Shown: piece by piece, positions 43,326 through 50,534 of the stretch
Position numbering within the stretch: position 1 is the stretch's first letter
How the letters are laid out: every line of letters starts with the position of its first letter
The notes under the pieces: generated by a model
What the model saw: the letters and a program-made list of their open reading frames with translations, nothing else
What the model was told of the DNA's origin: nothing
Databases searched by the model: none
Program-made: the position numbers and the translations under genes
DNA from: Syntrophobacteraceae bacterium
GTDB taxonomy: Bacteria > Desulfobacterota > Syntrophobacteria > Syntrophobacterales > Syntrophobacteraceae
Length of the DNA stretch: 50,534 nucleotides
Assembly (NCBI GenBank): GCA_031292215.1
Contig: JARLHO010000083.1
Coordinates: forward strand, 1-50,534
Direction: 5' to 3'

Positions 43326-44648
43326 GTGAAAGGGTTTTGCACAAGTCTTGTCCTCGCCGTCTTAATTATTGCCATCGCCGGCTGCGTGTCCATCCCACCG
43401 GAGGAAGCCGGGATCATGAACAACGAATCCCTGCTGCAAAAGGAGGCGGTGCCTTCGAATGGCCAGCCGGAAGAGTTGCGCGCATTGACTTCGAAGTCAA
43501 CCCTTAATGACTACCTGGTTTATGCGGCGCTACACAATCCCGGCCTGAAGGCCGCGTTTCTAAAGTGGGCAGCCGCGCTGGAAAAAATCCCCCAGGTTAC
43601 GGCCCTGCCCGATCCGCAATTTACTTACGGATACTTTATCCAAGAAATGATGAATCAACGTCAGATGTTCACTCTGGAGCAGACTTTCCCGTGGTTCGGA
43701 AAGCTCCAACTTCAGGGAAATGCCGCGGCAGAAGCCGCGCGCGCGCAAAAGGCGAATTACGACGCGGCAAGGCTCAAGCTTTTTTACCAGGTACAGGATG
43801 CATATTACGAGTACTATTACCTGGCCAAAGCCATTGCCGTGACAAAGGAAAACCTTGGTTATGCGAAGTATCTGGAAAGCGTGGCGCGGGCGGGCTATGC
43901 GTCGGGAATAATTCCGGATGCGGACGTTATTCGCGCACAGGTGGAGCTGGGAAAACTGGAGGACCGTCTAAAGACTCTGGACGACCAGGCCGAGCCGGTG
44001 GCTGCCAAGCTCAACGCCGCGCTCAACAGGCCCCCTGACACTCCGCTCTTCTGGCCGGAGGAGATAAAGGCGCAAAAAGCATCGTTTACATCCGGGCAGC
44101 TTCTTGGGTGGCTCAAGCAATACAATCCCGAACTCAAGGCCGTAGCCTTTCAGGCGGCCCGGGAGAAATGGAAGATCGCCCGCGCGAAGAAAGACTACTA
44201 TCCGGATGTGATGCTGGGGATGCAAGGAGTGGATATTTCCCAGGGAAAAGACGCCGTACTGGCGACAGCCTCGGTCAATCTTCCCATCCACTGGAAAAAG
44301 TACCGGGCCGAGGTATGCGAAGCGAGCGATAACTACAAATCGCTTCTGAGGGAGCGGGAAAACCTTGAAAATACCCTCGCTGCAAGTGTGAAATTTGCCG
44401 AATACAAATTTCGCGACGCGAACCGGAAAATCGCCCTTTACAAGGGATCGCTTATCCCGGAAGCCAAGCAGGCATTCGCTGTGTCTCTGCAGGCCTACCA
44501 AACCGGCAAGGAAACCTACACCAGTGTGGTGGATTCCATCCGGACTCTGCTCGAATTCGAGTTGTCTTACGAGCGCGCTTTCGCAGATCGGGAGCAGAGC
44601 CTGGCCAAGCTTGAAATGCTGGTGGGCAGAGCAATTCCCGGGAGTTGA
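43326..44648 (+). CDS. Outer-membrane efflux lipoprotein, TolC/CusC type
   Basis: The 440-aa protein begins with a lipoprotein signal (VKGFCTSLVLAVLIIAIAGC, lipobox IAGC). It then has the duplicated coiled-coil/beta-barrel pattern of TolC, with conserved EQTFPWFGKLQLQGNAAAEA and a long helical repeat. GTG 43326 was taken because aaggag stands 5 bases before; a TTG at 43308 is possible. It forms the outer channel for the CusBA pump encoded convergently downstream. Confidence 0.87.
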   Translation: MKGFCTSLVLAVLIIAIAGCVSIPPEEAGIMNNESLLQKEAVPSNGQPEELRALTSKSTLNDYLVYAALHNPGLKAAFLKWAAALEKIPQVTALPDPQFTYGYFIQEMMNQRQMFTLEQTFPWFGKLQLQGNAAAEAARAQKANYDAARLKLFYQVQDAYYEYYYLAKAIAVTKENLGYAKYLESVARAGYASGIIPDADVIRAQVELGKLEDRLKTLDDQAEPVAAKLNAALNRPPDTPLFWPEEIKAQKASFTSGQLLGWLKQYNPELKAVAFQAAREKWKIARAKKDYYPDVMLGMQGVDISQGKDAVLATASVNLPIHWKKYRAEVCEASDNYKSLLRERENLENTLAASVKFAEYKFRDANRKIALYKGSLIPEAKQAFAVSLQAYQTGKETYTSVVDSIRTLLEFELSYERAFADREQSLAKLEMLVGRAIPGS

Positions 44649-44657
44649 AAAATTTGA

Positions 44658-44702
44658 GGGATTGAGGAAACCAGGCTTAATCGCCCGCGTTCCTCAAATC
44701 CC
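44658..44702. terminator. Hairpin between convergent CusC and CusA genes
   Basis: gggattgaggaa (44658-44669) pairs with ttcctcaaatccc (44690-44702) with a one-base bulge and a 20-base loop. It lies in the 80-bp gap between the two convergent genes, with a short A/T flank. Probably a bidirectional transcription stop; the stem is imperfect. Confidence 0.4.
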
Positions 44703-44728
44703 ATCATTGCGCTTCCAGCCATCGGTAT

Positions 44729-47700
44729 CTAACCGATTTCGAGCACTTCCTCATTAGAGGTCGGTTCCAAAGTGGAATCAAGGCCACCCCTTTTGAGGTA
44801 AAAGTAGAGAACGGGGTATATGGTGAGTTCCAGAAGAAGCGAGGTCGCTACGCCTCCAACCATTGGCGCAGCGATTCGTTTCATCACTTCGGAGCCTGTG
44901 CCTGTGCCGTGCATAATGGGAAGTAAGCCGGCAAGGATGGCTGCAACAGTCATGATCTTTGGGCGGATACGCTTGACGGCCCCATGATAGATGGCCTGCA
45001 TAAGATCTCCCCTGGTTTTCATACGGCCCACTCGTTCCCAGAGTTGATGGGCAAGATCGAGGTAGAGGAGCATCACCACGCCCGTCTCGGCATCGAGCCC
45101 GGCCAGGGCGATAAGGCCCACGGCGACCGCCACCGAGAGGTTATAGTGAAGCAGGTAAAGAAGCCAAAAAGAGCCAACCAGTGAAAACGGAACCGCGAGC
45201 ATGACGAGCGCGGCCTTGGCAAACGATTTGGTGTTAAAGTAGAGCAGCAGGACAATGATCGCAAGAGTCACCGGAATGACGATCATTAGCCTTGCGCGCG
45301 CCTCCATCATGTATTGATATTGTCCGCTCCACTGGAGGTTGTACTTTGGGGGCAGATGGACTTTCTCGCTCACGATTTTTTGGGCTCTGGCCACATAGTC
45401 GCCGATATCGGATGTATCGAGATCTACGTATACCCATGCCGACTTTCGCGAACCTTCCGTCAGAACGGTCATGGGCCCCTTTGTTATGCTGAAGTGAGCC
45501 AGATAGGAAATCGGCACCTGCGTACCTGTCGGGGTCGGGACCAGCACGTTTTCCAGGGCCGGGAGATTATCCCGGTAGCTGCGCATGTAGCGCAGATTGA
45601 CCGGAAAACGCTCAAGCCCTTCAACTGTCCTGGTGATATTCATGCCGCCGAGGGCCGATTCGATCACATCCTGAACATTTTGAATGGTTAGCCCATACCG
45701 CGCCGCAGCGTCCCGGTCTATCGTATAATCCATGTAGTATGCGCCCATGACTCGTTCGGCATAGACCGAGCGGGTGCCGGGGATCTTGTGGACTACGGAT
45801 TCGACTTGCTTGGCGAGCCTGGCGAGAGTGGGGAGGTCCGGTCCCATCACCTTGATTCCCACCGGGGTTTTGATCCCCGTGCTAAGCATGTCGATGCGGG
45901 TCCTGATAGGCAAGGTCCAGGCATTGACCAGTCCGGGGAAATGGACGGCGTCATTGAGCTGGTCTATCAGTTCTTTCTGGGTTAGATGGCGTTCTTCGGG
46001 CCAAACGTGGCGAAGAAGGTCCGTCATCCAGCCAGGGGCCCATGACGAGTACCAGCGGTGCTCTTTGACTTCCGGCCATTTGCTCCGGTCCTGGTGGAGC
46101 TGGATGACCGTTTCGAGCATGTCGAGGGGGGCCGGATCAGTAGCTGTATCCGCCCGCCCGGCTTTGCCAAAAACGGATTTCACTTCGGGGAACGTTTTGA
46201 TGATCCGGTCAGTTTGCTCGAGGAGTCGCTTGTCCTCGGCGATAGAAATTCCGGGAAGGGTTGTCGGCATATAAAGAAGGTCCCCTTCGTTCAAAGGGGG
46301 CATGAACTCCGAGCCCAGTTGCATCAATGGATAGACCGCGCTGACGAGGATGGCGAGCGCGGCGACCAGAACCGTTTTTCGGTGGTGCAGCACCCATTCG
46401 CCCACCGGGTGATAAATGCGAATGAGCGAACGGTTGACCGGGTTTTCGCTGTCCGGTCGAATGCGGCCCCGGATGAAAAATCCCATGAGCACGGGCGCGA
46501 GCAGTACGGCCAGGAATGCCGCGGCCCCCATTGTGTAGGTCTTGGTGAAAGCAAGGGGTTTGAACAGCCGCCCCGACTGGCCGGTCAAGGAAAAGATGGG
46601 CAAAAATGAAACTGTAATTACCAGAAGCGAGAAGAAAAGCGACGGTCCAACCTCCTTGGACGCCGAGGCGATAATTTCCCAGTGTCGCGCCTTGTCATAG
46701 CCGTGCTCCATTTTCTTATGGGCGTTTTCGACCATGATGATGGCCGAATCGACCATGGCTCCCATGGCGATGGCGATGCCCCCAAGGCTCATGATATTGC
46801 TGTTTAGGCCCTGGAAATACATGATCATAAATGCCGAAATCACTCCCAGCGGCAGCATGAAAATGGCCACCAGGGCGCTCCTGAAATGGAACAGAAACAG
46901 GATGCACACGAGCGATACGGTGATAAGTTCTTCGATGAGCTTGCCCCTTAGAAAATCTATGCTACGGTTGATCAGCGCCGAACGGTCATAGACCGGGACA
47001 ATTTCGACGCCCTTCGGGAGCCCGCTTTTCAGTTCGTTGAGCTTTTTTTTGAACGCCTCGATGACCTTGAGGGCATTTGCCCCGGAGCGCATCACGGCAA
47101 TCCCGCCAACGACGTCTCCCCGGCCGTTCAGGTCCGCTAGACCGCGCCGGGGTTCCGGCCCAAGATGGACATCGGCCACCTGGCCGAGAAGCACGGGTAT
47201 TCCGCCGGGACCCACCCCTATGCACACCTTGCGCAGGTCGCTTACTTTCTTGATGTATCCCAGACCCCGGACCATGTATTCGGTTTCGGCCCTGTCGACC
47301 AACCCACCGCCCACATCGGTGTTGGATTCCTTGATGGAGCGGCTGAGTTGGGAGAGACTGATTCCGTAGTCGGCGAGCTTGTTGGGATCGACTTCGACCT
47401 GGTACTGCTTGACGTATCCGCCGATGGGGGCGACCTCCGCAATACCGGAAACCGTCTGGAGCTGGTAGCGCAGGTACCAGTCCTGGAGGGAACGCAATTG
47501 CTGCAAGTTGAGCTTGCCCGACTTATCGACGAGGGCGTATTCGTAGACCCACCCCACCCCGGTGGCGTCGGGTCCGAGCTGGGGTGAGACCCCCTGAGGG
47601 AGCTGTGCGCTGACGTAATTAAGATATTCAAGCACGCGGCTACGCGCCCAGTAGAGGTCGGTTCCGTCCTTAAAGATCACGTAGACCAGAGAAAAGTCAA

Positions 47701-47962
47701 AATTGGAATAGCCCCGCACCACCTTGACGTTGGGAACCGCGAGCATGGCCGTGGTAAGAGGATAAGTGACCTGGTCTTCCACCACCCCGGGGCTTTGTCC
47801 CGGGTACTTGGTATAGATGATAACCTGCGTGTCGGATAGATCCGGAATGGCGTCCATCGGGGTATGATAGATGACCCAAATACCGGAGAGCACCAGGAAC
47901 CCGGTCAATATCAGGACAAGGAACCGATTCCGGATGGACCAGTCGATGGCTGAAGAGATCAT
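44729..47962 (-). CDS. cusA: Heavy-metal RND efflux pump inner-membrane subunit, CusA type
   Basis: The 1077-aa RND transporter belongs to the heavy-metal (HME) group. Characteristic segments are the first TM with FLVLSGIWVIYHTPMDAIPD, then DLSDTQVIIYTKYPGQSP, and TM4 with GIAIAMGAMVDSAIIMVENA. The periplasmic loops include MPPLNEGDLLYMPTTLPG. It uses the proton gradient to expel metal, probably Cu(I)/Ag(I) or Zn/Co. Its start overlaps the cusB stop by ATGA, so they are co-translated. Substrate specificity is inferred from the group; Met-rich metal sites were not verified. Confidence 0.93.
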   Translation of the reverse strand: MISSAIDWSIRNRFLVLILTGFLVLSGIWVIYHTPMDAIPDLSDTQVIIYTKYPGQSPGVVEDQVTYPLTTAMLAVPNVKVVRGYSNFDFSLVYVIFKDGTDLYWARSRVLEYLNYVSAQLPQGVSPQLGPDATGVGWVYEYALVDKSGKLNLQQLRSLQDWYLRYQLQTVSGIAEVAPIGGYVKQYQVEVDPNKLADYGISLSQLSRSIKESNTDVGGGLVDRAETEYMVRGLGYIKKVSDLRKVCIGVGPGGIPVLLGQVADVHLGPEPRRGLADLNGRGDVVGGIAVMRSGANALKVIEAFKKKLNELKSGLPKGVEIVPVYDRSALINRSIDFLRGKLIEELITVSLVCILFLFHFRSALVAIFMLPLGVISAFMIMYFQGLNSNIMSLGGIAIAMGAMVDSAIIMVENAHKKMEHGYDKARHWEIIASASKEVGPSLFFSLLVITVSFLPIFSLTGQSGRLFKPLAFTKTYTMGAAAFLAVLLAPVLMGFFIRGRIRPDSENPVNRSLIRIYHPVGEWVLHHRKTVLVAALAILVSAVYPLMQLGSEFMPPLNEGDLLYMPTTLPGISIAEDKRLLEQTDRIIKTFPEVKSVFGKAGRADTATDPAPLDMLETVIQLHQDRSKWPEVKEHRWYSSWAPGWMTDLLRHVWPEERHLTQKELIDQLNDAVHFPGLVNAWTLPIRTRIDMLSTGIKTPVGIKVMGPDLPTLARLAKQVESVVHKIPGTRSVYAERVMGAYYMDYTIDRDAAARYGLTIQNVQDVIESALGGMNITRTVEGLERFPVNLRYMRSYRDNLPALENVLVPTPTGTQVPISYLAHFSITKGPMTVLTEGSRKSAWVYVDLDTSDIGDYVARAQKIVSEKVHLPPKYNLQWSGQYQYMMEARARLMIVIPVTLAIIVLLLYFNTKSFAKAALVMLAVPFSLVGSFWLLYLLHYNLSVAVAVGLIALAGLDAETGVVMLLYLDLAHQLWERVGRMKTRGDLMQAIYHGAVKRIRPKIMTVAAILAGLLPIMHGTGTGSEVMKRIAAPMVGGVATSLLLELTIYPVLYFYLKRGGLDSTLEPTSNEEVLEIG

Positions 47963-49425
47963 TTCGACGAACCTCCGTTGGACAGCATCGATTGAGCGGC
48001 CGAATTCAGGCGGCTTTCGGCATCCAGAAGAAACTGGGCTGAAGTCACTATCCGCTCTCCCGCTTTTAAGCCCGCTCTTACCATTACCATGCCGTCGTCG
48101 CCTTCGGGTCCCAAAATCACTTTCCGGCCGGCAAACTCTCCGTTGCCAAGGGCCATGAAAACCTCGCTATCGGTCGAGGAGGCGCGAATTACGGCATCCG
48201 AAGGAATCTGAACCGCATCATTGTTAATGGGCGAGATCAGTTTAACGGTTCCATACATCTGAGGAAGAATATGGCCCTTGGGGTTGGGAAGCACTATTCG
48301 AACCTGGGCCGTACGGGACTTTCCCTCAACGAAAGGATAGACGTAATCGACCATACCCTGGAAAGACTCGCCGGGCAGCGAGTCGAAAGCCACCGTGGCC
48401 ATCATGCCTTTTTTCACCATGGGGATCTGGTCTTCGTACAACGAAGCCATTACCCAGATCGGATTGAGACCGGCGATTTTCATCAGATTCCGGCCCGCCT
48501 GGACGTAGTCGCCCTGCATCACATCCAGTTTGGTGACGATGCCGCTAATGGGCGCATAGAGGGTGAGGTTCTTGCGGACCCTGCGCGTAGCCCGCAGCTC
48601 GGCTATCTGCTGGTCGCTTATGTCCCACAGCTTCAAACGCATGCGCGCGGCTTCCGGCAGCTTGGCCGCGGCCCCGGCCATGACGCTCAATGGGCTGCCC
48701 TCAAGCGCTTTGGCGTTGTCGAGGGCTGCAAGATACTCCTGTTGAGCACTCAGCAGTTCCGGGGAATAAATCCGGATAAGCGGCTGCCCCTTGCGCACCA
48801 CTTGACCCATCACGTTGACATCGAGTTTTTCGATCCAACCGTTGATCTTGGTGTTGAGGGCGACAAGGGTCGTTTCATTCCATGTGCTCGTTCCATAGGT
48901 TTGAATGGTTTTCGTAAAAGGGCCGCTCGTCGCTTTGGTCGTGGTCACCCCGATTTGCTGGACTACTGCGGAGCTGATGTGAATCTTACCCGAGGTGGCC
49001 TCGTCTGCATAAACCGGCACCAAATCCATCCCGCAAGGGGCTTTCCCGGGTTTTTTCGAGACATAGTTAGGGTCCATCGGGTCCCGGTAGTAAAGGATTT
49101 TGCGCTTGCCTTCGGGGCTTTTGGCAGGCGCGGGCGCCTTCTTGCCAGGGGCCTCATTCTCGTAGACCGGAACCAGGTCCATCCCCATGGCGTCCTTACC
49201 CGGCTTCTTGGAAACAAAGTTGGGGTCCATCGACGAACGCCAGTAAAGGATTTTAGGTTTATCCGCAGGTTTTTGAGAAGACGGTCGGGTTTTGGCGACG
49301 GTTGCGCCCTGCTGAGTCTGGCGCCGGGGCCGGCCATTTTTCTCACTTATTTGGCCCGCCACGAAGGCGACCACCGCAATGATGGCGCATAGGGCCAATA
49401 GCGGGATAAATCGGGTTATTTTCAT
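47959..49425 (-). CDS. cusB: Membrane-fusion protein, CusB type, with duplicated heavy-metal-binding motif
   Basis: The 488-aa periplasmic adaptor has an N-terminal membrane anchor (FIPLLALCAIIAVVAFVAG). Two copies of the heavy-metal-binding motif follow: ILYWRSSMDPNFVSKKPGKD and ILYYRDPMDPNYVSKKPGKA, each with GMDLVPVY. The barrel-sandwich/hairpin region (GWIEKLDVNVMGQVVRKGQP) and beta-barrel (DYVQAGRNLMKIAGLNPIWV) follow. One copy is the usual arrangement. It probably hands metal to CusA. Its stop overlaps the CusA start by 4 bp. Confidence 0.9.
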   Translation of the reverse strand: MKITRFIPLLALCAIIAVVAFVAGQISEKNGRPRRQTQQGATVAKTRPSSQKPADKPKILYWRSSMDPNFVSKKPGKDAMGMDLVPVYENEAPGKKAPAPAKSPEGKRKILYYRDPMDPNYVSKKPGKAPCGMDLVPVYADEATSGKIHISSAVVQQIGVTTTKATSGPFTKTIQTYGTSTWNETTLVALNTKINGWIEKLDVNVMGQVVRKGQPLIRIYSPELLSAQQEYLAALDNAKALEGSPLSVMAGAAAKLPEAARMRLKLWDISDQQIAELRATRRVRKNLTLYAPISGIVTKLDVMQGDYVQAGRNLMKIAGLNPIWVMASLYEDQIPMVKKGMMATVAFDSLPGESFQGMVDYVYPFVEGKSRTAQVRIVLPNPKGHILPQMYGTVKLISPINNDAVQIPSDAVIRASSTDSEVFMALGNGEFAGRKVILGPEGDDGMVMVRAGLKAGERIVTSAQFLLDAESRLNSAAQSMLSNGGSSK

Positions 49426-49621
49426 GGTGCTGTCCTTTTTAGCCGGTTTTAATCACGGACAGAAACGAAAAGCAAATAGGATGCCAATCAAAACAGAATC
49501 CAGGAGTTTTTTCAATAAGCCTCTCACACGAAAGAGATTCGCGCCATGGGGCGAATTCAAAAAGCATGGGCGCAATTGCGCCTATGCAGCAGTGATTATT
49601 CAATAGAAAGTTAAGGGCAAT

Positions 49622-50323
49622 ATGATCGGCGCACATCATCATCTTCGGGCTTCCTATGTCCTGGCGGGCCTCGTTGTGGGCTTTCTGGTTCTTCATCCCT
49701 ATGTGATGTTTGTCCAGTGGATCATCTCACCTCATCCTCGGGATTTGTGGGATTATCATCTGTTTGGTCCGTTGATGCTTTCCATGGGGATAGCCTTCGC
49801 TCTGTTTGGCGCGATGATCGGTTTGCTGATAGGATCTGCCGTGCAAAGGGGAAAAAGTCTAGTCTTTTCGATAAACGAGCAAGAAAAAAAGGAAATTGCT
49901 CTCAAAGCCGTTTACGATCCTATGGTGACCCTTTCTCATTACCTGCTTAACGCTAACATGATCATTGGCGGCAAAGTGCGCCGTTGCCAAAAAAAAGCAG
50001 GTGAACAGGAAGTTTTCGAATGCCTTGAAGTGATCGAAAAACAGGGGAGAACGATCGATGCAGCGTTGAAGTCCCTGCGCAGCTTGGTTGATGTGAATAC
50101 CGCCGGGCATACATCCGATGGCACGCTTTGGGCCTATGGAGACAATATGTACGGGCAGTCGGAAGACGGCACAACGACCGACCGCTCCAGCCCCGAGCAG
50201 ATAGGCACGGGCAACGGCTGGATGTCCGTATCGGTTGCGGTAGGGATACCGGTTACCCGGCCCCCCCCGCGCAGATCCGTACGTGCGGAATTGCCGCATA
50301 CGGCTCCTACTTCGAGTGACTAG
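49622..50323 (+). CDS. Chimeric two-TM protein with RCC1-fragment tail
   Basis: The frame encodes 233 residues. The first about 160 form a small membrane protein (TM near 10-30 and near 48-72) followed by a coiled-coil/helical stretch, EQEKKEIALKAVYDPM and SHYLLNANMIIGG, that looks like a receptor-like or kinase-DHp-like dimerisation helix. From about residue 162 the sequence switches to RCC1 repeat (DGTLWAYGDN, DGTTTDRSSPEQIG) and finally into antisense group II intron sequence. The native 3' end is missing; the tail is a mosaic. The N-terminal half may still be translated. Confidence 0.55.
   Translation: MIGAHHHLRASYVLAGLVVGFLVLHPYVMFVQWIISPHPRDLWDYHLFGPLMLSMGIAFALFGAMIGLLIGSAVQRGKSLVFSINEQEKKEIALKAVYDPMVTLSHYLLNANMIIGGKVRRCQKKAGEQEVFECLEVIEKQGRTIDAALKSLRSLVDVNTAGHTSDGTLWAYGDNMYGQSEDGTTTDRSSPEQIGTGNGWMSVSVAVGIPVTRPPPRRSVRAELPHTAPTSSD
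50104..50232 (+). other. RCC1-repeat coding fragment
   Basis: This 130-bp stretch encodes one RCC1 (regulator of chromosome condensation) blade: GHTSDGTLWAYGDNMYGQ, then EDGTTTDRSSPEQIGTGNGW, MSVS. In the usual repeat the next residues would be an AG-type start of the following blade; here sequence is interrupted by the intron 3' end. No second blade precedes it, so it is a stray fragment fused to the membrane-protein gene, and probably exon sequence that came with the intron or with a recombination event. Confidence 0.65.
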
Positions 50324-50534
50324 CGTGAAAGCGAGCGTCTTGCCCGCAGCTTCACGCACACCTTGCAGTCCGATCGACACACCGGTCCGGCCCTGTGTCC
50401 GGGGCGTGGCCATGCGCAAGGTGTTCCTCTCAGTCGGTTGCCTTTCCTCCACCATCTCCGCGGCCAATGCGGCCTTGTTCGACGGCTTCTCGGGTACTAT
50501 GCAACCGTCCGACTTCCCGGAGGCGTCCATGCCG
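50233..50534 (-). mobile_element. Group II intron 3' end with internally deleted reverse transcriptase (runs off window)
   Basis: Read on the minus strand, the element contains a translated N-terminus of intron-encoded reverse transcriptase (SDGCIVPEKPSNKAALAAEM and TGVSIGLQGVREAA, which normally continues into the finger domain). This runs directly into about 30 codons and then domain V. The catalytic RT core and maturase domains are missing, so the ORF is internally deleted. A domain VI-like hairpin (ccgg/ccgg) follows and the element ends near 50233-50240. The 5' end lies beyond the window. The intron is antisense to the RCC1 fragment. Confidence 0.75.
50274..50306 (-). ncRNA. Group II intron domain V
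   Basis: On the minus strand the 33-nt sequence is gagccgtatgcgg, aattcc, and gcacgtacggatc: a two-stem hairpin with the conserved GAGCCGTAT at its 5' side and ACGTACGG at its 3' side, typical of bacterial group II intron D5. It is adjacent to domain VI. This is the catalytic core element and is kept although the RT is lost. Confidence 0.8.

Noticed and set aside
48271-49392. 373-codon plus-strand frame antisense to cusB
   Set aside because: The minus-strand frame gives a full membrane-fusion protein with the correct start and overlap; the plus-strand translation has no domain.
1-50534. CRISPR arrays, tRNA and rRNA genes
   Set aside because: No regularly spaced direct repeats and no tRNA-like or rRNA-like stretches were noticed on either strand by eye; a covariance-model scan would be needed to exclude them fully.

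Overview
The window looks like a chromosomal segment of an anaerobic, moderately GC-rich Desulfobacterota bacterium, probably from the syntrophic or sulfate-reducing lineages (Syntrophobacter-like). This is an inference from gene content: a short beta-oxidation cluster without linked ETF genes, an oxygen-sensitive class I fumarase, an ASKHA/2Fe-2S corrinoid-activator-type protein, a DUF1638 protein, very large PAS/GAF sensor kinases, and HPr/EI without any sugar-specific EII. No rRNA, tRNA or CRISPR array was seen, so the placement is not proven.

Layout. 1-335: repeat-rich intergenic DNA with a MITE-like element (17-bp terminal inverted repeats) that appears inserted into a dispersed C-rich repeat. 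372-7095: a metallo-beta-lactamase-fold hydrolase, a 1000-aa membrane/TPR protein, an HDOD-GAF signalling protein and two CBS-domain proteins. 7398-9242: a tautomerase/HxlR operon with a palindrome at its promoter, then an AbiE toxin-antitoxin locus with an intact antitoxin, a truncated toxin and an operator-like inverted repeat. 9666-14970: dodecin; a minus-strand operon of a DUF167 protein, thiolase, 3-hydroxyacyl-CoA dehydrogenase and acyl-CoA dehydrogenase; and a divergent pair of a secreted DUF4412-like protein and an FAH-family hydrolase. 15192-22387: two translationally coupled giant sensor kinases. 22972-24853: a PPOX-fold flavin or PLP-type protein, a DUF1638 protein and an FNR-like regulator with extra cysteines. 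25709-27223: an NCS2-like permease.

27347-30946 is the most island-like stretch. A transposase remnant is followed by a tight three-gene cassette: a DUF262 (GmrS/ParB-like) protein, a DUF3696-type AAA ATPase, and a third protein whose reading frame is cut by one in-frame TGA. The composition resembles a phage-defence module and it is the best candidate here for an undescribed system.

31001-42459: class I fumarase in an operon with a protein bearing distant RelA/SpoT-like motifs, the ASKHA protein, HPr, EI, smpB, and an NtrC-type response regulator with its membrane sensor kinase. 42720-49425: a heavy-metal (probably Cu/Ag) efflux locus, with a YHS protein, a TolC/CusC-type lipoprotein, and CusA and CusB homologues. 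49622-50534: a membrane protein whose 3' end has been replaced by an RCC1-repeat fragment, followed by the 3' end of an antisense group II intron (domains V and VI). The intron's reverse-transcriptase gene is internally deleted, and the element runs off the window.
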